From Motacilla alba alba (taxonomy: Eukaryota; Chordata; Aves; Passeriformes; Motacillidae), in assembly GCF_015832195.1 (NCBI RefSeq), contig NW_024037374.1, forward strand, positions 3,511,331-3,575,330: DNA of 64,000 nucleotides, given 5' to 3'. Below the pieces are notes generated by a model. That model had not been told where the DNA came from and made no database searches. It saw only the letters and a list, made by a program, of their open reading frames with translations. A program made the position numbers and the translations under genes. Below are positions 10,131 through 21,600 of the stretch, in pieces. The stretch's first letter is position 1; each line of letters begins with the position of its first letter.

Positions 10131-10868
10131 AGACATCTCTCTAACAATTTTCTTAACCACATTGCCACAATCTTTTGGCACAGTGAGTTTATGCACTGTT
10201 CTCTGACCCCAAGTGCCTTTGACAACAGCATGGCTCCCTCCTCTGAGGAGGTTGTGCTTCTCTTTGGAGCAACTCTTGGAAACGTGGATGCAGCTTCCTC
10301 TGAGTGACTTATGGGAGCACTGGTGAGGAAAATGGCTGTTGTGCGTGGCCAATGCAAAGAAAATATTTTGTTGTCCTTCTTTGACAAGTTTGTTAAAATC
10401 ACAGGAGGAAAGGGAGCAAATGATAGCAGCGAGACTGACAAAGTTCATTCACCCCACGGTGAGGAACACAAGGCTGCTAAAAGTCCCACAAGAAACCCAG
10501 CTCAAGTAGCTAAATTCCCAAACAAGTCCCAAATTCACAGGCTTGGGGCTTTGACAAATGTGAGAGTATTTTTCTTTTTGTCCCTGTCACCTTTGGAACA
10601 GCTATACAGATATTTTCCTTCCTTTTACTAATCTGTATTGGGCCAAATTTCCACATTTCTTTTATCGGAACCTGCCAGCAGCTGAGCTGGAGCTGTGCAG
10701 GATCTGATGAAACTAGAAATTGCCAAAGATTGGCTTTTATTGTCAGTTTATTCATGTTTGGGATTTGTTTGCGTTTCCATCACATGTGACTTGTGGGAAG
10801 AGCAAACATTCCTCAAGGCATTTAATGTAGGGTTAAATTTGATTTCTGCCAAGTTTCTTTTGTCCAGT
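10131..10868. other. Non-repetitive stretch, nothing recognised
   Basis: Short overlapping frames only; no domain, splice structure or known repeat was recognised. It may be intergenic DNA or an old untranslated exon. Confidence 0.5.
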
Positions 10869-11384
10869 GCCCAGGGGGTGCTCAAGGGGTCTTTGTGCCT
10901 CTTGCCCTGGGGGATGCTTGGCCAGGGCTTGGGGCATGTGCCCCTGTCACCCCTGGCCACTCCCCTGGGGGTGTCCCTGACCCTGACACCCCAGGCCATT
11001 CCCCAGGGGGTCTCCATTATTCTCACCCCAGGGAATGCTTGGGGGGTCTCCCTCCCTCTAACCCCTATGCCAGGGGGTGCTCTGAGCAGTCTCTGTCCCT
11101 CTCAGCCCAGGGGATGCTCAGGGGTCTCTGTCCCCGTATCCTGGGGGATGCTTGGCAGGTTCTCCACCCCTCTGGCCTCAGGGAATGCTTGTGCAGGGCT
11201 GGGGACCAGGGGCTCTGTGTCCCTCTCACCGCTGAGGGTGCTCGGGGCTGGGGGGGCTCTCCAACCTTCTCATCCCTGGGGAGGCCGGGGGGGTCTCTGT
11301 CCCTCTCAGCCCTGGTGGGACCCCACCCAAACATCATTGGGGTCAGAGGGATAGATACACCCCCAAAGCCCCAGAAGGGCTGAA
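10869..11384. repeat. G/C-rich degenerate minisatellite
   Basis: Roughly 45-60-bp degenerate units built around CCCAGGGGATGCT followed by GGGGTCTCTGTCCC and CTCTCAGCC or CTCACCCC. Open frames across it (both strands) are products of the repeat. Confidence 0.8.
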
Positions 11385-11575
11385 CCTGGGATTGGGTTTG
11401 GGGCTGAGGATTTAGGAAGGGGCTGGAATTGGGGCTGAGGTTGGAGTTGGGGCTGAGATTTGGATTTGAGCTGGGATTGGGGTTCAGGCTAGACATGGGA
11501 TTGGCTTTAGGGCTGGGGTTGGGATTGGGTCTGGGGCAAGACGAGTCTGGGACTGGGATGAGATTAAATACAGAA
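11385..11575. repeat. GGGATT/GGGGCTG short-period repeat
   Basis: Tandem 6-12-bp purine-rich units (GGATTGGGGCTGAG and variants), giving an Asn-Pro/Ser-Pro repeat on the minus strand with no sign of being a gene. G-runs at close spacing could form quadruplexes on the plus strand. Confidence 0.8.
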
Positions 11576-12504
11576 CTGTGAGTGTGTCTAAACACGAAGT
11601 GAGATTGAGACCAGGATCAGGGTCAGGTTTGGGACGGAGCACACCCAGAGTGGGACAGGGGGGATGTCACTGCAGGATGTCCCTGGCATCATCCCAGCCC
11701 TCCTCAGGCAACTTCAAACATAGGGGGCAGCTGGGTGCTCCTAGATCCAGGTGCTCCCATGCTGCCCCTCAATACCAGGCGAGCATTCCCTGAGGGCAGC
11801 CCTGCCTGTGACCCTTGGGGCTCTGGGATCAGCCCTCACATCCCTGTGGGAGCGGCTGCAGACAAGACCAGAGATTTTTCCTCCCCTCTTTCCTGTGAAA
11901 GGGTGAAGCCCAGCTGCCCATTTCTTCTGGTGCCTCCTCCTCCTCTGTCCTCAGCTGAGGATGTCAGACTCCCCAGGAGCAGGAAAATCTCCGTTCCCTG
12001 TTTCCTTGTGGCCGCAGTCTGGACCATCCACTCAGAACAAAGAACTTTGCGACTGCCCTGCTGAATGACACCGGGAGGAGGCTTGTGAGAAAAGGAAGAA
12101 AAATGTGTTTTGATAGGAAATAAAAGTTGCAAAATTATTTCTTTCTGTTGCATTCCTTTTCAGTCAGTTCTGGTCTGGTTTTCATAGTGCCACCTTCTCA
12201 GCTGATTCTGTTTGTGCCCTCCTTTCTCTTCTGCCTTTCTCTGCCTGCTCTGTTTCTCTCACAGTGTCTCTCTTGACCCAGGGCAGCTCCCACCAAAGAC
12301 CCTGCCCTGATTTCATTCCCTGTCCAGGAGCTACAACTACCATGGGTGAAGTTTTGAAGCCTGGCAGTGAAATGTCACTGTAGGATCTTGTTCTGCTTGG
12401 CTTTTGGCTCTTCCATAAGAGCTTTGCCTTCGAGGGCAGGAGCATCATTTCCTGTCTGGGAACTCGTCCCACATTGCAAGGCTAGATGTCTTCTATTTGC
12501 CATC
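11576..12504. other. No gene seen; one polyadenylation signal
   Basis: Mixed-composition DNA. AATAAA lies at about 12119-12124 and is followed by T-rich sequence, like the R/U5 boundary of an LTR or the end of a noncoding transcript on the plus strand. Nothing else recognised. Confidence 0.4.
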
Positions 12505-13152
12505 TGTATGGCAGTTGTCTTCTGTTAAGTGGGCAGTTTTCCTTCTCTCTTCCACACCCACTCCTCCCTCCATGAGGGGTCATGGGGGGTGGTGATGAGG
12601 GGGAAACCTCTGCTGATAAGAGGCTGTTGAATGTCACTGCATGACTGATAAGAACTATAGCATGCCACTGTGAGATCTTTCGCCCAGAGGGAAGAGCCAA
12701 GCATTGTACCCCGATATAACATAGAGATTCTGAGATTCTGGAACACCAGCACAGCTTCTCCACTGTATTTCATAGAGGAAGCTTTCTTCCACTGGATCTT
12801 CAGAGGAAGACTACACCTTTCTAAATGATCCCTGCTCCAGCAGAACCACACCTGCCGCTCCAGGAGGACTGCAGCCACATTTCTAATTGGACTGCTACCA
12901 ACACCAGGACCAACAGGGTGTCAGGTTGTGTTCTGACTCTGTGAGTGTCGTTTTAGTTTACTGCATTGTTTATTTTGTCCTTTTATTTTCTTACCTAGTA
13001 AAGAGCAGTTACTTCTGGCGCCCATATTTTTTGCCTGAGAGATCCTTAATTTAAAATTTATAGCAATTCGGAGCAGGGGAGGTTTTCACATTCTCCATTT
13101 TGGGGGAGGCTCCTCCTTCCTTAGCAGACACCTGTCTTTCCAAACCAAGACA
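12505..13152 (+). mobile_element. Solo LTR
   Basis: Runs from TGTATGGCAG to CCAAACCAAGACA. A TATA-like GATATAACAT is at about 12713-12722. The downstream part matches the minus-strand segment 9409-9800 closely through GACTGCAGCCAC and GGGTGTCAGGTT. I saw no target-site duplication and no coding sequence beside it, so it looks like a solo LTR of an old family. Confidence 0.65.
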
Positions 13153-13299
13153 GAACTGGAATTCCAGCTACTGGGAGTGTGTGCTGTGGATCCCAGAGGG
13201 GCATTCCCGAGGCTGCCAGGGTGCTGCTCCTGCCGTGCCTGCCAAGGAGCTGTGCAGGGCCAGGGGACAAGGTCCAGCAGCAGCTGTGTTGCTTCTGCA

Positions 13300-13740
13300 G
13301 TGCCACAAGGGCCCCTGGTTCCATGAGTTTCCGCACTGCCAACAGCGGTTCCTTGGTTCCCATGATGCCCTGCTGTGTCACCATGGATATTTGGTGCCAT
13401 GAAGTTCTCCAGTGTCACAATGGCCTCCCGCGCTCCATGAGCTTCCACAGGGTCACCATGGACTCCTTGGATGGGCAGTGTCACCATGGACCATTGGCTC
13501 CATGCAGCCCTGCTGAGTTACCATGGACTCCTTGGTTCCAGGAGGTTCCGGGGCTGTCTCCATGGTCTCCTTGGATCCACAGTGTCACAATGGACCACTG
13601 GATCCATGAGCCCCTGCTGTGACACCATGGCCCCTTGGTTCCTTGGGACCCCAGGGTCACCATTGACTCCTTGCTGCCACGTCACCCCCTCAATGCCAAA
13701 ATGGCCCCTTTGTTCCATGAGGAACACAAAGGTTTTTTGG
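13300..13740 (+). repeat. S37 satellite array
   Basis: Degenerate tandem units with core TGTCACCATGG or TGTCACAATGG followed by CCTTGGTTCCATGAG. The typical unit elsewhere in the window is 37 bp. This is the most diverged block in plus orientation. Confidence 0.8.
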
Positions 13741-14395
13741 AAACATTGAGCAAATCCTGCTTAACACACCTGGGAACATCTGCTTGCATTCAAGAGAGAG
13801 GTTCAAGGTGAGGATGGCACCAGCAGCTTCCATCTGCAACAGAGATCCAGGGAAAGGACAGGGACAGAGAATTCAGCCAGAAGACTCAGAGAATTCTGCT
13901 GCCAGCGATCATTTCTGCTCACACTGTCCCTGGCAGAAAGGTGACACCATTCCAGGCAGCCTGGACTGAGTAGGTGATTCCTGAGTGGGCTTTGTTGTTT
14001 AGGAAACCCACTCAGGCTTTTCCATTCTTTCCTTCCCAACAGGAAAACTTCTCCTGGGCCTGTGTGCAGGCAGAGCCCTGAGGAGAGCAGGTGGCACACG
14101 GTGCAATGGGCTGGGCCATGGAGCTGCAGAGCTCAGGGGACAAGGTTCTGCTGCAGGGCACAGGGATGTCAGTGCCAGCTGGGCCATGTCAGACATGGTG
14201 AGGCTGGGGGTGAGGAGCAGCTTGTCCAAACAGGATCAGCCCTCAAGGGGCTCATTCTTCTCCATGCCCAGACCTCCTAAGGAGACACTCAGCATCAAGA
14301 TCACCTGAGGAATGCTCCTACTATTAGCTCTTCCCTGAACTGAAAAAATTTAAAAAATACTCACTTGATTAAAGAAAACAAGTCATGAGGTGCAC
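13741..14395. other. No gene seen
   Basis: Mixed sequence without a supported gene or repeat family; short frames only. AT-rich toward 14330-14400, where homology to 58.9 kb begins. Confidence 0.4.
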
Positions 14396-15062
14396 TTTGA
14401 AATCTTCCTTCTTAAAGGAACTTCAAACTTATTTCAATCAGCTGCACAAGGCTTGGTGACTTGAAGACTTTGAAAGAAAAGAGCCCTCAAGAGCTTTATG
14501 TATTTTGATAATGCCCACGGTGGATTTGGAGCTGAGTCCAGGAGACCCCCAGGCAATGAGAGAGGGCTGAAGAAGCTGCTCAAGGAGTCAGAAGCAAAAC
14601 TCCAAATCCCTTGGAGCATCCCTGGGCCCCACTGAGGGCAGGGAGTGCCAAAGGCTCCCCAGGGACTGCTGAGAGCAGATCCTTGAGGCCAGGATTGCAG
14701 GGAGCCAAAGGCTCTGAGCAGGGAACTGCAATGCTGAGCAAGGCCTGGGCTGCTTAGGGGAAGCAGAAAGGCCAAGCCCTGAGCCCAGCCTGGCACAGCA
14801 GGGCCTGTCCCTCACGGGTGCCTCGGGGCTGTTTGTGGGGCAGTGGGATGTGAGGGGCAGCAAGGACAAATGTCATAAACCTGTGTGACACTCCAGATCC
14901 TCATGGAACCAAGGGGCCAGTGGGACACTGTGGGGCCTCATGGAAACAAGAGGCCATTGTGAGCCTGCAGGGCTGCAACACCCCAGAACACTGAAATGCT
15001 GGGGGTAACCAAAGGTTCCTTTCCTTGGGTTTGGTGCACAGGAGAAACACCAACCAGATATT
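14396..15062. repeat. Segmental duplication, first copy (left part)
   Basis: Near-parallel to 58909-59650: both begin with a GCACTTTGAAATCTTCCT block, pass through the GAGCATCCCTGGGCCCCACT and TTGAGGCCAGGATTGCAG segments, and end in CTGGTTGG-type sequence before the SINE tail. It includes a CCCCACTGAG...CTCCCCAGGGACT unit that is also tandemly repeated at 20.2-20.9 kb upstream of the olfactory receptor. Two S37-like units lie at 14880-14960. Confidence 0.85.
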
Positions 15063-15214
15063 CTCAACGTGGCCAGGTGCGAAGGATATTTTTGGTAGGA
15101 AGGGACCCACAAGGATCATCAAGACCAGCTCTTAAGTGAATGGCCCACACAGGGATTGAGCCCACAGCCTCAGTGATACCAGCACCATGCTCTAACCAAC
15201 TGAGCTAAGAGGTC
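15063..15214 (-). mobile_element. tRNA-Ile-like SINE with CR1-like tail
   Basis: On the minus strand the 5' part reads TTAGCTCAGTTGGTTAGAGC, then a tRNA-like anticodon arm, and GGGCTCAATCCCTGTGTGGG, matching the A and B box arrangement of tRNA-Ile. The anticodon position reads GGT, so it is degenerate and not a working tRNA. The 3' part carries GATCCTTGTGGGTCCCTTCC, the typical CR1 3' end. This structure matches the passerine TguSINE1 type as I remember it. A second copy is at 59650-59817 in the matching place of the duplicated segment. Confidence 0.85.
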
Positions 15215-15840
15215 AAAATAGCACAAAACTTTACCAGCAAAATATAGACAATCAACGAACTTTGGCAAATGGTTTAATACAACATCTAATTCAACATAAA
15301 ACTCTTATCCTAGCATTAACTTTATTAACTTAGCAAATTTCACCTAAAAACCTTTAACTCTTAAGACGGTAACTTACTCAAAAATGTTCCAGGTCAGCAG
15401 GATTAGGAGAAGAAACAGAGAAGAAGAAAAAGACTCTATAGAAAGACTCGCACATAGGTACCAACTGCTCAGGTTCCAGCATCGCTAACAGAGGAACCCC
15501 AGCAGAAGGCAGGATCCAGACCCTGGGCTGGTCTCCTGCTCCGGCTTTTAACCCCCTGGGCCACCAAGGGCCCGCCCCTGGGGTGGGACTGCCAGGTGAT
15601 TGCCCAATCAGAGTCAGGGTAGGCAGCAGATGCCCCAGTTGTATGATTGATTGACAGCTCAGCCAATCAGAGCTGGGTTACACAGCCCCTGCAGTGTGAT
15701 TGACAGCTGTGCCAGGCCAGGGCTGGGGGCGGGGCTCTGTCCCACCACAAACCCAGGCCTGACCCGGCCCTGGCCCCACACGGGCATTCCGAGCATCCCA
15801 AGGGGTCTGGGGACATCGATCTCATCCAGCCTCTGACAGC
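15215..15840 (-). promoter_or_regulatory. CCAAT-rich promoter-like segment, probably LTR-derived
   Basis: Several CCAATCAG boxes lie between 15600 and 15672, with a GGGGCGGG-type GC box near 15570 and a TTAAAA element near 15550 when read leftward, followed by a Tyr-rich leader and AT-rich sequence. The order (CCAAT, GC box, TATA-like, leader) suggests a minus-strand promoter. The copy at 60490-61010 keeps the same layout. No gene lies directly downstream. Confidence 0.5.
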
Positions 15841-16200
15841 GACCACGGTGACACTATGGAACCTCATGGAACCAAGGCGCCATCATGACACTGTGGTGCC
15901 TCATGGAATCAAGCAGACCATTGTGAAACTCAGGGGCCCCAAGGAACCAAGGCTCCATGGTGACCTTGTGCAGCCCGTAGTGTCACGGAGGAGCCATTGT
16001 GACACAGCGAGGGCGCATGGAGCTGAGGGGCCATGGTGACACATCAGGGCTTTGTGGAACCACAAAGCCATTGTGACATTGCAAGGCCTCATGGAAGCAC
16101 GGGGCCATTGTGACACTGCAGAAGCAAGGGGAACATTGTGACACCCCAGGACCTCATGAAACTGAGGAGACTATTGGGACACTGTGGGGTCTCATGAAAC
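15841..16200 (-). repeat. S37 satellite array
   Basis: Units CCATTGTGACACTG plus CCTCATGGAACCAAGG, i.e. the reverse of the 13.3-kb array. About nine degenerate units; it leads directly into S191. Confidence 0.9.
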
Positions 16201-17660
16201 CAAGGGAACATGGAACAGGTCTGGCTGGCTGGGCCTCCTGGGGACCACCTGACAGGTCTGGCTGACCTTGGCATGTTGAGGACTGCTTCTTATCTGCCCC
16301 TGAAGCACTGGGGCTCTGGGCTTTCTTTCCTATGAGAGAGAACTGTCCTTCTCCACCAGGGGCCCATGGCCAAAAATGGGATTCCTCCTCTAAATTTCCT
16401 TATACACAAAGATTGTTCCCAGATGAAATTTGCCAGGAGAGACAGATCTGGCTGCCTTGGTCATCCAGGGGCCACCTTCATCTGCCTTTGAAACACTGGT
16501 ACCATGTGCTTTTCTTCCTGTGGCGAAAAAATAATCCATCTCGACCAGGCACCTGTGGCCAAAATTGGGCATCTGCCTCCAGCATTCCCTATATCCAAGG
16601 ATGGCTCCCAGACAAAAGCTGCCATGACAGCTGGACAAATCTGTCTGGCCTTGGCTTCCTGAGGGCAGGCACTCATCTGCCTCTAAAACACTGGGGCTCT
16701 GTGCTTTCCTTCCTAATAAAATGAACTCCTCTTCCTGTCCAGGTGCCCACAGCCAAAATTGAGGTTCTACCTCCAAAATGCCCTGTGCCCAAGGAAAGCC
16801 CCCAGACAAAAGGTGCCAGGAGAGACAGGTCAGGCTGGCTTGGCCTAAGGGGGGCCACCTCTCATCTTCTTCCAAAACATTTGCACTTTGTGCTTTTCTT
16901 TCCAATAGGTAAAAATCATCAATCCTGACCAGGTGCCCATGGCCAAAACTGGGATTCCACTTCCAAAACTCTGTACATCCAAGGATTGCTCCCAAGTGAA
17001 AGCTGCCAGGACAGACAGGTCTGGCTGCCTTTGGCCTCTTGGAAGCTGCCTCTCACCTGCTTTCCAACCACTGGGGCTCAATGATTTCCTTCCTGTGGAA
17101 AGAACCATCCTTCTTCTTCTCAAAGTGTCCATGGTTGAAACTGAGATTCCTCCTCCCAAATTCCATATATCCAAGGATTCCTCCATGACAAATGCAGCCA
17201 GGACAAACAGGTCTGGCTGGATTGGCCTCCCAGCAGCCATCTCTCTCCTCTTCTGCCTCTGAAACACTTGGGCGCAGTGCTTTCCCTCCTACGGAAAAGA
17301 ACCTTTCTTCTTATCTATACACAAATGGCCAAAAATGGGATTCCACCTCCCAGATTCCCTAGATCCAAGGGTTGCTTTCAGACAAAAGCTACCAGGACAG
17401 AGAGGTCTGGCTGGTCTAGGCCTCTGATGGCTGCCTTTCATCTGCCCCTGAAACACCGGTGTTCTTTGCTTTCCTTCCTATGGAAAAAGAACCGTCCTTC
17501 TCCTCCAGGTATCCATGTCTGAAACTGGGATTCCACCTGTAAAATTCTGTATATCCAAGGGTTGATCCCAGGCAAAATCTGCCAGTACCATCAAGTCTGG
17601 CTTGCCTTGGCCTCTGGTGGCTGCCCCTGCAACACTGGGGCTGGGTTCTTTCCTTCCCAT
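16201..17660 (+). repeat. S191 satellite array, about 7.5 units
   Basis: The marker GACAGGTCTGGCTG recurs at about 16441, 16634, 16823, 17014, 17206, 17400 and 17590, spacings of 189-194 bp. Each unit also carries CTGAAACACTGGGGCTCTG, TTTCCTTCCTATGGAAAAG, CCATGGCCAAAA and TATATCCAAGGATTG. No conserved open frame spans units. Confidence 0.95.
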
Positions 17661-17930
17661 GAGATCACTGGGACACTGTGGGGACCTCATGGAACCAAGG
17701 GGATCCTTGTGGCACCACTGGAGCCCATGGAACCAAGGGGCCATGGTGACACAGAGGGGCTTCATGGAGCCCAGAGACAATTATGACTCTGTGGGGCCTG
17801 ATGGAACCATGGAGACCATTGTGACCCTTCAGGGCCTCGTGTCACCAAGGGGGCATTGTGACACCTCAGGGCCTCATGGAAGCAAGGGACCATTGGGACA
17901 CTGTGGGGCCCCATGGAACCGAGGGAACAT
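17661..17930 (-). repeat. S37 satellite array
   Basis: About seven units of the CCATTGTGAC/CATGGAACCAAGG type between two S191 blocks. Confidence 0.9.
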
Positions 17931-18370
17931 GGAACAGGTCTGGCTGGCTTGGCCTCCCAGGGGCCACCTGACAGGTCTGGCTGATCTTGGACTGTCAAGC
18001 ACTGACTCTCATCAGCTCCTGGAGCACTGGGACTCCATGCTTTCCTTGCTATGCAAAAGAACTTTCCCTCTTTTCAGTTGCCCATTGCCAAAATTGGTAC
18101 TCTCCCTTAAAAAATTACTCTATGCAAGGGTATCTCTCAGAACAAAACCATCCAGCTCTGGCTGGCCTTGGCCTCTGGTGGTCACCTCTCGCATCTGCCC
18201 CTGAAACACTTGGGCTCAGTTCCTTCCTATGGAAAAGAACCAGCTTTCATGTCCAAGGGCCATGGCCAAAATTAGAATTTGGCCTCCCAAATTCTGTATA
18301 TCCAAGGATTGCTCCCAGACCAAAGTAGCCAGGACAGACAGGTCAGGCTGGCCCTGACCTCTGGGGATTT
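17931..18370 (+). repeat. S191 satellite, about 2.3 units
   Basis: Same unit as 16201-17660 (GGTCTGGCTGGC, CCATGGCCAAAATTAG), ending at CTGGGGATTTTCTTA. The next 120 bases (18371-18493) are shared with 63501-63622. Confidence 0.9.
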
Positions 18371-18493
18371 TCTTACACTCTGAGTTGAATGTTTTCATTG
18401 AAAACACCTTGGGGAGGGCCCAGAGATCTCCCAAGGAGGGGTTTTGGGGCCTCGGGCACATGACCACTGTTTATGGACAAAGGAGCTCTGTGC

Positions 18494-20106
18494 TGTTGTG
18501 GTGGTTTTGCATCACAGAAGTGATGTCCTAAGAGAAGCTGCTAGCAGTTTCCTCCATTTCTGACAAAAATCCAGTCAGTAATTAGCTTTCAGCACTCACA
18601 ATCTGTTACACCACTAAGGAAACTGTACCCGCCTCTGTGAAGACACGTGTTAAAGACAAAAAAGCCTGGGAGGGTCTCTTTTCCTTCTGGCTGGCAAAGA
18701 GGTAACAAGGCCAACCCGGTCCCCATCTTGGCCAGGGCAGGCCGGGCAGCTCCTACTGCGAGGCTGGGCCCCTTCTCTGGGACCCCGCCAGGCCCCATCG
18801 GCTTCTGGGCAGGGGGATGGGAGGCCAGGGGTCCGAGGCCGGGCCGGGCTGTGGCTGCTGTTGTGAACATCAGGCCACTACTAAGCCCTGCCCCGCTGCC
18901 GGCCCAGGATTCGCCAGGATCTGCTGGGCCCCAGGAGCAGCCCCGGGCCGGGTCAGTTCGGCCAAGATTCTGCCCCTGCTGGGGTTCGTCTGCAACCACC
19001 AGGCAGGGGGAGGAGAAGCCATCGGCCCCCACCCGTGCTGCTGCTGTGTTCTGGCCTGGCTGCTGAGATCCTGGCCCTCCCCACAGCGCAGCCCATCCTG
19101 ACACAGCCCCAGCGCAGCCGCTGCAGAAACCTCCATGGTAAAACAGCTCCGGCCGCAAGTACCGAGCCTGTCCGGGGTCACATAACCATCTGCAGGCCCT
19201 GGGTGAGATATGAACTCTTTCAGTGCTTCCATCCTCCCTGGAGTGAGAGAAAAGGACAAAGTGCAGGCACATAGAGGAGCAACATGAAGACACCGAGGTC
19301 AGTGAAGGGGAAGTTGAGTCCCAGATGGGAGGGATGAGGAGATGCCTTGACCTTGGGGCTGAAATCCTCTTGTAAAGCTGTGGAGAAGGATGGAATTGAT
19401 ACATCAGACTCTCTTTTTTCCATAAAACACATTGAAAAGTATGGGGAGATGACTTGTTCAGCAAAGGCCTCCATGCTAATGTAAGCAAATGTTCAAGTAG
19501 CTGTGATGCCATGAGAAGTTTGTTTAGAGAAAGAGAGCAGAGTGATGAGACCCTTCTCATGGAGAGAAGAAGAAGATGATTTCAGAAATAGATGAAGAGA
19601 ACCTTTGCTCTTAAACAGCTCATCTTTAAACTAATAACCCTTAAGCTGATATGGCCTATAAACACAACTGTGGGAAAAGGTATGAAAAATTGGGAGGGAC
19701 TTCAGGATTGCAGATTTCCAGGTGGTTGCTATTCCTGGAAATGAAAGGTCGCAACAGAACTGTTTTTCTGATGGAGAAGTCTCCATATCATGAAAGAGAG
19801 ACTCCTTTCCCTAAGTGAACTGAAAAAAGACTATTTTAGAAGTGGTAAACTGAAAATTTTAGGTTTTGTCTCTTTGCACTGCCAGGAAGAAAGAAAATGT
19901 TGTAGGGAGGGGACAAGTGTTCTGAAAGTTTTGTTCTGATTCTTATTACTCTTTCTTCTAGTTACTAATAATTAATTTTTCTTTATAACCTTTTAAGAAT
20001 TTAGACCTACGTTGCCTTTCCCCTAATCCCACCTCATAGCAGGAAATGAGTAAGGATATTCTAGTGAGTGCACTGGTAATTAGCCAACACTGAACCCGCC
20101 ACACCA
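18494..20106 (+). mobile_element. Long solo LTR, about 1.6 kb
   Basis: Begins TGTTGTGGTGGTTTTGCATC and ends near CCGCCACACCA, with an AT-rich tail (GTTTTGTCTCTTTGCACTGCCAGG through TAGTTACTAATAATTAATT) typical of the R/U5 part of a passerine LTR family I recognise in general form. The middle (18700-19230) is GC-rich. I saw no clear target duplication. The first part recurs at 63623-64000 in the second segmental copy. Minus-strand frames inside it are not genes. Confidence 0.65.
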
Positions 20107-20990
20107 ATTGATGCACTGGCCGAGAAATCTCAAGCTAGCAAAGCAAAACCACTACACAAACCTTCCTGATGACATGCACAAGAACCAGAGCTGCACAAGA
20201 GGAAAATCAAGGCAGAGCCATGGCTTGTCAGGACTTGCTTGATCCTAATGAGCCCTGTGGTGCATTTGGAGCTGAGCCCTGGAACCTCAGGGCCTGAGAG
20301 GAGATTGCACAAACTTTTCCAGGAGTCAAAGTTAGAGGAAACTCCCAAAGTGTCTTGAAGCAGGAATGGGCCATGCTGAGGTCCAGCCCCAACATAGGCT
20401 CCTCATGGACTCCTTGTAGGAGAGAATTGGAGGCCAGCATGGCACAAAAACCTCTCAGAAACCTCAGTGTGGAAAGAAAAATCCAAAGTACCTTAAAAAC
20501 CTTGAGTATTTCAAAGTATTAATGAGCCCCACTGAGTGTGAGTACAAAGCCCTCAAGGGACTCGTTAAAGCAGATAATTGGGGCCATGATGGCACAAACC
20601 TCTCACAGAGTCTGTGTCAAAAGGGAAGCACCAAGTACCTGAAAATAACTGAAGTACCTTGAAGCATTAATGAGCCCCACTGAGTGTTGTTACTGACAAA
20701 GCCTCTCCAGGGACTAATTACAGCAGATCATTGGAGGCCATGATTGCACAAAGCTCTCAGAGACTCCAAGGCAAAAGCCAAAGCCAAAGTCCTTTGAAAA
20801 GCCTGCAGTCCCTGGGAGCATGAAGGAGCCCCCAGGGCCATTGCTGAGCAAGGCTCCCCAGGGACTCCTTCCAGCAGATCCTTGAGGCCACTGGCATGTG
20901 GGCTGTGGGGAGGTGCTGAGGGCAGGACAAGGGGCTGCCAGTGCCCAGGCTGGCTGGGGCTGTGCCAGGAGGCCCCAGTGCCTGAGGACA
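20107..20990 (+). repeat. Tandem 120-150-bp units upstream of the olfactory receptor
   Basis: Blocks containing AATGAGCCCCACTGAGTG, CTCCAGGGACT, CAGCAGATCATTGGAGGCCA and GCACAAACCTCTCA repeat at about 20240-20350, 20520-20610, 20670-20760 and 20810-20890. A related unit is in the 14.6-kb and 59.1-kb duplicated segments. Confidence 0.75.
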
Positions 20991-21600
20991 AGGTGTCTCC
21001 TGCCAGCCCTTGGTGGCACAGAGCCTGCTGTCCCCCGGAGCATCAAGACTTGGCTTCTCTTTGTCCCCACCTGTCATCACTGCCTGCAGTTCTCTGCCCT
21101 GCCTGGGGCCTGGGGACACTTTCTCAGTGGTGTCCCTCAGTGGGACCCATTAAAAGTCCAAGAAACTTTGGAGTGTGATTCTGACTTGGAGCTCTGGAGA
21201 GGTTTCTTCAGCTGCCTCTCAGGGACTGATGTTCAGGGCCTGAGCACAAAGCCCCAGAGGGTCATTAAAGTCCTTGTGCTGTGTCTGTGCTGCTGAGCTG
21301 GGCTGGGCTGCGGGCACAGAAGCAGCTCCTGGTAATCAAGAAGAGCTTGAAAAGCACATTTCTCTTGCTGAGCAGCTCTTCTGCCAGCCCAGCAGGGCTG
21401 GGGCACTGCCTGCAGCCAGCCTGGGCACAGCACAGAGGCACAGAGAGCTTCAATCAGTCAGGGCTGGCAAGGTGCTGAGAAGTGCCTGGGGCAGAATCCC
21501 TGCCAGCCCTTGGCACAGGAACCTCTGGCTGCAGGACAATGCAGCTGCAGCTCCTGGAGCCATCTCCTACAGCTGGAACATACCAATGCCTACAGACTCT
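20991..21600 (+). promoter_or_regulatory. Probable promoter and noncoding first exon of the olfactory receptor
   Basis: A strong splice donor (CT|GTGAGTAC) at 21600/21601 and the acceptor TTTTCTTACAG ending at 22444 define an 844-base intron just before the receptor ATG, so sequence left of 21600 is probably a noncoding exon. A CATTAAAAGTCC element at about 21148 could be TATA-like. Homologous sequence occurs in reverse orientation at 30980-32000 and 55221-55860, without a receptor gene. Confidence 0.55.

Noticed and set aside
11385..11575. Interstitial telomere repeat
   Set aside because: Units are GGGATT/GGGGCTG mixtures, not TTAGGG.
11065..11595. 176-codon Asn/Pro/Ser-rich minus-strand frame
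   Set aside because: Product of the GGGATT/GGGGCTG short repeat and adjacent minisatellite.
15138..15214. Functional tRNA-Ile gene
   Set aside because: The anticodon and arm are degenerate and the sequence runs directly into a CR1-type tail, so it is a SINE head.
18589..19560. 323-codon minus-strand frame
   Set aside because: Lies entirely inside an LTR, with no domain and no counterpart elsewhere.
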